Below, one piece after another: positions 1-5,007 of a DNA stretch of 10,555 nt. The stretch is from Treponema sp. GTDB lineage: Bacteria > Spirochaetota > Spirochaetia > Treponematales > Breznakiellaceae. Location of the stretch: contig JAISPY010000015.1 in NCBI GenBank assembly GCA_031274565.1, positions 1 to 10,555 of the forward strand, written 5' to 3'. The notes beneath the pieces were generated by a model. The model searched no databases and was not told the DNA's origin. It was given only the letters and a program-made list of their open reading frames with translations. Position 1 is the first letter of the stretch. Each line of letters starts with the position of its first letter. Position numbers and translations under genes: made by a program.

Positions 1-183
1 ATAATAAAACATATTTGTTCAACAAATAAATACGCAGAGTTTATAATACAAGATGTTGCAGATAAAAATTATAATGCAATAAATGTATATAAGAAAATAG
101 GATTTGTAGAATATAAAAGGGAAAAGAAAAATTATAAAAAAGTAGGAATAAATGAATATATATCATTTAAATATAGTAAATAA
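1..183 (+). CDS. GNAT-family N-acetyltransferase, C-terminal fragment
   Basis: An open frame runs in from the left window edge and stops at TAA 181-183, giving the last 60 residues of a protein. The peptide contains QDVADKNYNAINVYKKIGFV, which matches the end of the GNAT fold: the V-x-x-x-N-x-x-A-I-x-x-Y-x-K-x-G-F pattern in which the Asn and Tyr lie near acetyl-CoA, followed by the last two strands. The substrate cannot be told from this piece. The start lies outside the window. Codons are extremely AT-rich (AAA, ATA, TAT, AAT dominate), quite unlike the GC-rich genes that follow, which suggests recent acquisition from a low-GC donor. The gene points toward mobA and is separated from it by a hairpin cluster. 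The family call is fairly secure; the function is unknown. Confidence 0.72.
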   Translation: MIKHICSTNKYAEFIIQDVADKNYNAINVYKKIGFVEYKREKKNYKKVGINEYISFKYSK

Positions 184-237
184 AATAATGGATTATAAAA
201 GGGCAGGTACTTCGCCTAACAGGTCTGTATATGCTTC

Positions 238-253
238 GCCGCCAGTAGGCGGC
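238..253. repeat. Short GC-rich hairpin (6-bp stem)
   Basis: GCCGCC at 238-243 and GGCGGC at 248-253 form a perfect stem around AGTA. This is the first of three hairpins in the non-coding stretch after the GNAT fragment. The hexamer TTCGCC occurs twice just before and at its left arm (211-216, 235-240). It lacks a T-tract, so it is not itself a terminator. Composition switches abruptly here from the AT-rich gene to GC-rich DNA. Confidence 0.5.
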
Positions 254-263
254 TCGGGTTCCG

Positions 264-301
264 AAAAACCCCAGTCGGGCTACGCCCTTTGTGGGGTTTT
301 T
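264..301. terminator. Bidirectional intrinsic terminator between GNAT gene and mobA
   Basis: AAAAACCCCA (264-273) pairs perfectly with TGGGGTTTTT (292-301), and inside it GGGC-TAC-GCCC (277-287) forms a second stem. Each strand reads a GC-rich hairpin followed by five T, so it can end the plus-strand GNAT transcript and the minus-strand mobA transcript, which converge on it. The inner GCTACGC loop recurs in the next hairpin. Confidence 0.7.
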
Positions 302-311
302 CTCTGCCACA

Positions 312-358
312 TTTTGGCCCGCCGCAATGCTACGCATTAATTTATAGGCGGGCCAAAA
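312..358. repeat. 12-bp inverted repeat with nested hairpin
   Basis: TTTTGGCCCGCC (312-323) is exactly complementary to GGCGGGCCAAAA (347-358). Within the spacer, AATGC-TAC-GCATT (326-338) makes a second stem with the same TAC triloop seen in the neighbouring terminator. There is no T-tract on either side. It may be a dispersed palindromic element or a reserve structure blocking convergent transcription. Confidence 0.6.
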
Positions 359-542
359 CGTCATATACCGCCGGAACGGTACGCACGGTCACCAGGATTT
401 TCGATAGTTTTATTTTTTTATACAATGCAGACCAAACTCCCCTTGATCCCGAATTCATCCGTGATACGGTGACGGAGCTTGTGTTTCTCTATAGTACGCA
501 AACCCGTATCAGCCATGATGGTCTGGGTGCGGTACCCAGCGC
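359..542. other. Non-coding stretch downstream of mobA
   Basis: No convincing gene is seen. A minus-strand frame at 418-516 starts at ATG just past the mobA stop and would give a 32-residue basic peptide beginning MADTGLRTIEKHKLRHRITD. It has no ribosome binding site and no family I recognise, so I do not call it. The plus-strand frame across the same bases runs into mobA antisense and has no initiation signal. An AT-rich patch (409-421) lies in the middle. Confidence 0.4.
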
Positions 543-1157
543 TTACCTCCCGAGCGCACGGCTCTGTACTTTGCGTTTTGCCCGATCCAAATCTGCCGGA
601 GCGTTGATATTAAAAAACATATCCTCCTGATTAAACGCCTGCATGGTCGCAAGATCAATGATATGCAGGCGCAAGCGGTCCAGGAGGGTACTGATCTTAT
701 ACTCATGCCGTACCAGGGCCTCATACATCGGGGTGATACAGGACTTGTTAAAAAAAGAATTAAAAGGTTCATACAAGCCGTCATCCCGGCGGGCAACACA
801 GGCGTCCACCGGTTTTTGGCGCATCACTTCCTGCATATACCGGATATACTCTAGGGAGATAAAGGGCATATCACAGGCAACCACATAGAGGTACGCGCTA
901 TGGCAATACCGTAATCCCTGATATATCCCCGCCAACGGCCCGGTCCCCAGTTTGTCCGGGAGGACGACTATGTGGTCATGGACAAAGGGGGTATTGCTTG
1001 ATACCAGTACTTCAGGAAAAAGGGTGCGCAGTTTCGTGATGAGCACCGCTATTACGGTTTCTCCGTCTCCATCTAGTTCCAGCTTCTTTTTGTCGTATCC
1101 TATTCTGGCGCCTCGTCCTCCGGCCAAGATAAGAGCACTTCCCGCAGCCATACACAC
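543..1157 (-). CDS. mobA: Molybdenum cofactor guanylyltransferase
   Basis: MobA adds GMP from GTP to molybdopterin in the cytoplasm, making the bis-MGD cofactor of formate dehydrogenases. The 204-residue product is of normal length and shows the family nucleotide-binding signature LAGGRGARIGYDKKKL (residues 11-26), GTGPLAGI (71-78), the metal-binding Asp in ACDMPF (94-99) and the C-terminal NINAPADLDRA segment. The start is ambiguous: GTG at 1157 lies 6 nt after GGAGG, while ATG at 1151 is two codons further in with poorer spacing; I chose GTG. It is the last gene of the minus-strand HDCR cluster and supplies the cofactor of FdhF encoded at its head. An intrinsic terminator 27 nt upstream suggests lower or separately controlled expression. 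The distantly related CTP/GTP transferase MocA is the main alternative, but the FDH context favours MobA. Confidence 0.82.
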   Translation of the reverse strand: MCMAAGSALILAGGRGARIGYDKKKLELDGDGETVIAVLITKLRTLFPEVLVSSNTPFVHDHIVVLPDKLGTGPLAGIYQGLRYCHSAYLYVVACDMPFISLEYIRYMQEVMRQKPVDACVARRDDGLYEPFNSFFNKSCITPMYEALVRHEYKISTLLDRLRLHIIDLATMQAFNQEDMFFNINAPADLDRAKRKVQSRALGR

Positions 1158-1184
1158 AGGGTTCCTCCATGCAGCCTGATGCTC

Positions 1185-1215
1185 AAAAAACAGTCCCCGC
1201 CTTAACGCGGGGACT
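1185..1215 (-). terminator. Intrinsic terminator between hydA2 and mobA
   Basis: AGTCCCCGC (1192-1200) and GCGGGGACT (1207-1215) form a perfect 9-bp stem with a 6-nt loop. On the minus strand the stem is followed by one G and then six T (1185-1190). It lies after the hydA2 stop and only 27 nt before mobA, so it should end most operon transcripts or act as an attenuator for mobA. Confidence 0.85.
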
Positions 1216-1217
1216 CC

Positions 1218-1247
1218 TTATTAACGGCGTGCAAACTTCCCGGTCAA
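1218..1247 (-). promoter_or_regulatory. Possible weak mobA promoter upstream of the terminator
   Basis: On the minus strand TTGACC (1242-1247) is followed after 18 nt by TAATAA (1218-1223), a four-of-six match to a -10 box. Transcription from it would begin just before the 1192-1215 hairpin, placing that hairpin in the mobA leader. Spacing and match are modest, so this is tentative. Confidence 0.25.
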
Positions 1248-1300
1248 TAACGAACGGTTACGGTCAGGCGTGCGGCAGTAATCCGCTCCGCAACGCCGGT

Positions 1301-2665
1301 TCATCCCTTCTTATACTTGGTATGCAGGAGTTTGTGGGAGAGCTTTCCGTTGGGTTTTTCCAAAAACTCCTTGTATATTTTGGTAATCGCCGGATTGACA
1401 TGGGATTTCCGCAGGGGCAGGGCTTTATCATGGTCAAAGGTGGCCTGCCGACGATTTTCGTATGCCGCAGGTCTATCGGTGTCCATCAAAAGTTTAGGCT
1501 GGCCCCCGCCGCTGACACAGCCCTCTGGGCAGGTCATCACTTCCACAAAGTGCAAATTCAAGGTGCCGGCCTGTAATTGTTCGATAATCGGATCGATATT
1601 TTTTAAATTGGTAAGCACCCCAACCTTTAAGGTCAAATCCCCCGCGATAATGTCCGCGGTACGGAACCCTTCGGTACTGCGGACCGGGAGTATATCCACA
1701 TCACTCAGTTCTTTACCGGTGATAAGGGTATATCCGGTGCGTATCGCCGCTTCCATGACTCCCCCGGTAACGCCGAATATGGTTCCCGCGCCGGTGTATT
1801 CCCCCAGGGGCTGGTCAAAGGATTCCTCCGGGAGGGAGGAGAAATCAATCCCCATCTTTTTAATCAAATACGCCAGTTCCCGGGTGGTAATGACCACATC
1901 CACATCTTTATACCCGCTATCCTGCATTTCTTCCCGATCACTCTCAAAGGCTTTACAGGTGCAGGGCATAACCGAGACGGTAAATACCGCGGCGGGATCC
2001 ACGCCGTTGAGCTTGGCGCCGTAGGTCTTAAACACCGCGCCGGCCATTTGCTGGGGGCTTTTGCAGGAAGAAAGGTGTTTCGTCAGCTCAGGATGCGTAT
2101 TTTCTATAAATTTAACCCATCCGGGGCAGCAGGAGGTAAACATGGGAAGGACCCCGTTTTCCGTAACCCGTTTCACTAATTCGGTGCCTTCCTCCATAAT
2201 GGTTAAATCCGCGGTAAAATTGGTATCATAGACCTTGTTAAACCCGATCCGCCGTAAGGCCGCGGCCATTTTTCCCGCTGCCAGCGTACCCAGGGGTAAG
2301 CCGAAGTCTTCGGCAATACCCACCCGCACTGCCGGCGCAGCCTGAACCATGGTAAATTTAGCCGGGTCCTGCAAGGCCTTGATGACCTCATCCAGATGAC
2401 TGACATTATACGCGGCAAACAAGGGCTCGGTTACCGTGTCCGGCAGGTTCCGCTCCCGCCGTTTCTGCGCGTAACACGCTACCCCGTGATCAAGGAGCGA
2501 AATATAGGATTTACATTTTTGTACACATTGTCCGCACATAACGCACCGCTCGGTAACGATGGTCTGGGGTTCATGCGGATTACCTTCAATCGCATATACC
2601 GGACATACTTTGCTACATTCCTGACAGCCGGTACAGATATCTTTATCAATTTGAATAACCGCCAT
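1301..2665 (-). CDS. hydA2: [FeFe] hydrogenase, HDCR hydrogenase subunit
   Basis: This subunit oxidises H2, or evolves it in reverse, and passes electrons to the ferredoxin-like subunits of the HDCR. The 454-residue protein opens with two [4Fe-4S] motifs (C11-x2-C-x2-C-x3-C21 and C41-x2-C-x2-C-x3-C51). The H-cluster domain carries all three signatures: TSCCPGW (177-183, with C179 as proton-relay Cys and C180 as ligand), MPCTCKAFE (233-241, ligand C235) and EVMTCPEGCVSGGGQP (375-390, ligands C379 and C383). A small-subunit-like tail follows. There is no signal peptide, so it is cytoplasmic. MPCTCKAFE has Cys and Ala where many enzymes have MPCxxKKxE. The start ATG follows GGGAGG, lies 3 nt after the hycB3 stop and is probably translationally coupled. 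The compact two-cluster form and position match HydA2 of HDCR rather than the NADH-linked multimeric HydA. The protein appears intact. Confidence 0.92.
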   Translation of the reverse strand: MAVIQIDKDICTGCQECSKVCPVYAIEGNPHEPQTIVTERCVMCGQCVQKCKSYISLLDHGVACYAQKRRERNLPDTVTEPLFAAYNVSHLDEVIKALQDPAKFTMVQAAPAVRVGIAEDFGLPLGTLAAGKMAAALRRIGFNKVYDTNFTADLTIMEEGTELVKRVTENGVLPMFTSCCPGWVKFIENTHPELTKHLSSCKSPQQMAGAVFKTYGAKLNGVDPAAVFTVSVMPCTCKAFESDREEMQDSGYKDVDVVITTRELAYLIKKMGIDFSSLPEESFDQPLGEYTGAGTIFGVTGGVMEAAIRTGYTLITGKELSDVDILPVRSTEGFRTADIIAGDLTLKVGVLTNLKNIDPIIEQLQAGTLNLHFVEVMTCPEGCVSGGGQPKLLMDTDRPAAYENRRQATFDHDKALPLRKSHVNPAITKIYKEFLEKPNGKLSHKLLHTKYKKG

Positions 2666-2668
2666 GAT

Positions 2669-3262
2669 CTACTGCCTCCCTTGATTTACGATAGCCGTAT
2701 CCGATACGAATTCCAGCGCCACCGTGGAGCGGATTCTTTTTTCCCGTACTTCCGCCGCCGCATCAACCAGCCGCAACGCCTGGTTAGGGCAGGTTGCTAC
2801 ACAGGCAGGACCGGTATCCTTGCCGATACAGAGGTCGCATTTGTGAACATACCTGGGGGCCCCCTGATCCTGGGGTATTCCGGCAGGCCCAAAAACATCC
2901 CCTACCGCCGCCATGTCGCTGGCCCCCAGAATCGCAATGGCCCCAAAGGGACAGGCCATCACGCAGTTCTTACAGCCAATACATTTTTTCCGGTTTATGA
3001 CCACGGTTCCCGCTTGGCGCTCGATAGCCCCGGTGGCACAGGAGCGTAAACAGGGCGCGTTTTCACAGTGATGGCATTGTACTGGCATACAGCCCCGTTC
3101 CGACGCGGTGAGGTACAAATTAGGAATAACCGGGCTGGTAACCGCGCCAACCGTTTTCAACTGCCCTTTTTGGTGGGCCGCGAAACAGGCGACTTCACAG
3201 GCCTTACAGCCGGTACATTTTTCCCCATCCGCCAACACAAAATAAGATTGCTCTCCATTCAT
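2669..3262 (-). CDS. hycB3: Four-cluster ferredoxin-like electron-transfer subunit of HDCR
   Basis: A 197-residue polyferredoxin that should carry electrons between HydA2 and the FDH side. Sixteen cysteines in four blocks fit four [4Fe-4S] clusters: C16/19/22/26, C63/66/71/75, C94/97/100/104 and C142/145/154/158. This is the HycB/HydN pattern, with CHHCENAPC and KKCIGCKNCVMACPFGAI as landmarks. About 35 residues follow the last cluster, with a charged segment (EVREKRIR). In the Thermoanaerobacter kivui HDCR the HycB3 subunit builds filaments through its C-terminal region; whether this tail does so is inference. The ATG at 3262 follows GAGAGGTG. It lies directly upstream of hydA2, after fdhD, as I recall for A. 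woodii, which is why I use hycB3. A 176-bp gap separates it from the upstream half of the operon. Confidence 0.85.
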   Translation of the reverse strand: MNGEQSYFVLADGEKCTGCKACEVACFAAHQKGQLKTVGAVTSPVIPNLYLTASERGCMPVQCHHCENAPCLRSCATGAIERQAGTVVINRKKCIGCKNCVMACPFGAIAILGASDMAAVGDVFGPAGIPQDQGAPRYVHKCDLCIGKDTGPACVATCPNQALRLVDAAAEVREKRIRSTVALEFVSDTAIVNQGRQ

Positions 3263-3338
3263 AAAACACCTCTCATCAAAATATTTTTTCTTATTTTTTC
3301 TATTTTTCTACATGGTAATCAGAAATCATTTGAGCTGG

Positions 3339-3361
3339 TTCCAAAATCTGCCATTTTGAAA
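3339..3361 (-). other. Hairpin in the gap that splits the HDCR operon
   Basis: In the 176-bp gap 3263-3438, TTTCAAAAT and ATTTTGGAA (read on the minus strand) form a 9-bp stem around GGCAG. One pair is G-U on the minus strand but C-A on the plus strand, so it fits minus-strand RNA. It has no T-tract. The rest of the gap is AT-rich toward hycB3 (3265-3310), and no convincing promoter is visible. It may mark mRNA processing or weak attenuation. Confidence 0.35.
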
Positions 3362-3438
3362 CTGCCTCATGTATCCTTCCGGAAAAATACCCCCGGCTTT
3401 TGGGCTTCCCTTCCCCGCACGGCCCTCCTACCTAAGGG

Positions 3439-3753
3439 TTACAGGGTCAGCAGCGGCAAAAAATCCGCGGTTTTGAGCCGCTTTTGTACCTGGCTGAGCA
3501 CTTCAAGGATCATTTTATCTTCCCCCTGAGCACATGCGGTAATACAAGGGGGTATAGCGCCGAGGGAAGGAACCGCCACCGCCTTATACCGCTCACAGGC
3601 AGCACAGATACGGCCGTCCACCAGGAGATCCCCCCGGATAGACACCACCGCATCATTCCCGCAGGATACGGTACAGGCAGTCTCCTTACACCCTATACAC
3701 CGTATCAGTATATGTTCACCCTCTCCACCCGTCTCCATCATTCCCCTATCCAT
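3439..3753 (-). CDS. Small two-cluster ferredoxin-like protein (reduced HycB)
   Basis: About 104 residues with eight cysteines in two groups. The first, CIGCKETACTVSC, is C-x2-C-x4-C-x3-C, the second-cluster pattern of HycB. The second has ICAAC, then PPCITAC about 20 residues later, resembling the last HycB motif (KCDLC...PACVATC). The segment between them, GDLLVDGR, aligns with the strand that precedes the third HycB cluster. It reads as a HycB-like protein reduced to two [4Fe-4S] clusters, probably an electron carrier or assembly partner for the HDCR. Start is unsure: ATG 3753 overlaps the fdhD end by 8 nt (translational coupling); ATGs at 3741 and 3738 and a GTG at 3768 are alternatives, and none has a strong ribosome binding site. 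I know no named family for it. It could be a relic, but the frame is intact and the cysteines are kept. Confidence 0.65.
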   Translation of the reverse strand: MDRGMMETGGEGEHILIRCIGCKETACTVSCGNDAVVSIRGDLLVDGRICAACERYKAVAVPSLGAIPPCITACAQGEDKMILEVLSQVQKRLKTADFLPLLTL

Positions 3754-4474
3754 CGCTAATCCGTTCACTATGGGTATAAATATTCATATAACCCCGCTTT
3801 AAAAATCCCGCCAGGGTGATCCCCACGGCTTCAGCCCGCCTCACCGCCCCGGAACTCACCGCCCCGTGGCATAACAGGATCCGCACTCCGGTGCGTTCAA
3901 TCATCATAAGCAACTTGAGGGCCAGCCTGCCGCTGAACAGCAGGGCCTTACCCTCCGGTCTGATGCCGTGCAGCAGCATCTTCCCGATTGCCTTGGCCAC
4001 CGCGTTATACCGAGACACATCTTCCTGGAGTACGAGGACGTTACTCCCTTCGGTTACGGCCATCGCATGGACCGCACCGGTTATATGAAAGAGATTACTC
4101 TGCTCATTAAAGGCTTCCCACAGGGTGTATATCGCATTTTTAGTAAGGGAAACCTCAACAGAAACTGCCCCGGCAGGGGGAGGAGCGTCGCCCCGTTTCA
4201 AGAACAGGCGAAGCTCCTGAGCCGCTCTATCACAGGTTATACCCTGAATCTCCTGCTTATCATTACAGTACCCTTCAGAAAACGCATACCCTATGGCAAG
4301 CTCCTCTAAATCTATGGGCGTACAAGCAAACCGGTGAACCTCCCGATCATTGATAAACAACGTATACGCCTCCTCCCGAATAACCCGGTCGGTTCTTTTG
4401 TATCGTCTCGCGCCGTCAATACGAACAATGCTCAGTTCATCCCACGCAGCCGTACTCCCTGCCCGTTCGCCCAT
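3746..4474 (-). CDS. fdhD: FdhD-like formate dehydrogenase maturation factor
   Basis: FdhD takes sulfur from a cysteine desulfurase and delivers it to the bis-MGD cofactor, which FDH needs for activity. This 242-residue protein is near normal length and keeps family landmarks: ACTPIDLEELAIGYAFSEGY (50-69), TGAVHAMAV (132-140), EDVSRYNAVAKAIGKML (151-167, matching EDVGRHNA), FSGRL (180-184) and the C-terminal GITLAGFLKRGYMNIYTHSERI. It is unusual: the region around 100-125, where E. coli FdhD has its CxxC sulfur-transfer loop (Cys121/Cys124), contains no cysteine, and the Gly and His of GRHNA are Ser and Tyr. It may use another mechanism or act as a chaperone. ATG 4474 lies 17 nt after hycB with only a weak GGGTTGAG upstream, suggesting modest translation. 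Position between hycB and hycB3 fits an HDCR operon. Confidence 0.82.
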   Translation of the reverse strand: MGERAGSTAAWDELSIVRIDGARRYKRTDRVIREEAYTLFINDREVHRFACTPIDLEELAIGYAFSEGYCNDKQEIQGITCDRAAQELRLFLKRGDAPPPAGAVSVEVSLTKNAIYTLWEAFNEQSNLFHITGAVHAMAVTEGSNVLVLQEDVSRYNAVAKAIGKMLLHGIRPEGKALLFSGRLALKLLMMIERTGVRILLCHGAVSSGAVRRAEAVGITLAGFLKRGYMNIYTHSERISDG

Positions 4475-4491
4475 AGATTATACGAAACAGC

Positions 4492-5007
4492 TCAACCCTG
4501 GTACTGCACCGCGTTCCGGCGTTTTTCCGCCAAACTCTGGTCCATCGCCTCTTCGGTAACCAGTGTCAAGGCCGCGGTCGGACAGACCCGTATACAGGAA
4601 GGCGAATCCGCCACCCCGATACAGAGATCGCATTTATTCGCCACCTTTTTGGCCGAACCGTCCGCCTGCACCTCACCGGTTTCCACGATCTCCACCGCGC
4701 CAAAAGGACAGGCGACCACACAGTTTTTACAGCCGATACACTTTTTGGTATTGATGAGCACCGCATTATCCACAATGCTGATGGCATTGGAGGTACACGA
4801 AGCCTTACACGCGGGATTTTCACAGTGCCGGCAGTGCAGCGGCGCACTCACCCGGGCAGTTTTGACCATGAAGAGCTTGGGGTTAAACGCATACCCGTCA
4901 GGGTCTATTTCAAAAATCCGCTTCCCCTCATGGGCAACCACACAGCTAATCAGACAGGTCCTGCACCCGATACAGAGGAGCGGATTCGCTTTGATAAACC
5001 GATTCAT
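4492..5007 (-). CDS. hycB: Four-cluster ferredoxin-like partner subunit of formate dehydrogenase
   Basis: A 171-residue iron-sulfur protein that should accept or give electrons directly at FdhF. Four [4Fe-4S] motifs are present: C12/15/18/22, C59/62/67/71, C90/93/96/100 and C126/129/138/142, including HCRHCENPAC and KKCIGCKNCVVACPFGAV. It is shorter than the second HycB of this cluster, with a smaller spacer after the third motif and no long tail, so the two are paralogues with different roles. ATG at 5007 is chosen over the longer frame because it follows AAAGGAGG and forms an ATGA overlap with the fdhF stop (5004-5007), giving tight translational coupling and probably equal stoichiometry. 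By synteny it corresponds to HycB1/HycB2 of A. woodii. Confidence 0.85.
   Translation of the reverse strand: MNRFIKANPLLCIGCRTCLISCVVAHEGKRIFEIDPDGYAFNPKLFMVKTARVSAPLHCRHCENPACKASCTSNAISIVDNAVLINTKKCIGCKNCVVACPFGAVEIVETGEVQADGSAKKVANKCDLCIGVADSPSCIRVCPTAALTLVTEEAMDQSLAEKRRNAVQYQG

Noticed and set aside
214..358. Possible integron attC site after the GNAT gene, from GCCTAAC at 214-220 and nearby hairpins
   Set aside because: No matching GTTRRRY core is present in the following 150 bp, and the hairpins are better read as terminator-like palindromes.
289..630. 113-residue plus-strand frame
   Set aside because: It begins inside a hairpin, has no ribosome binding site and runs antisense into mobA; composition follows the mobA strand.
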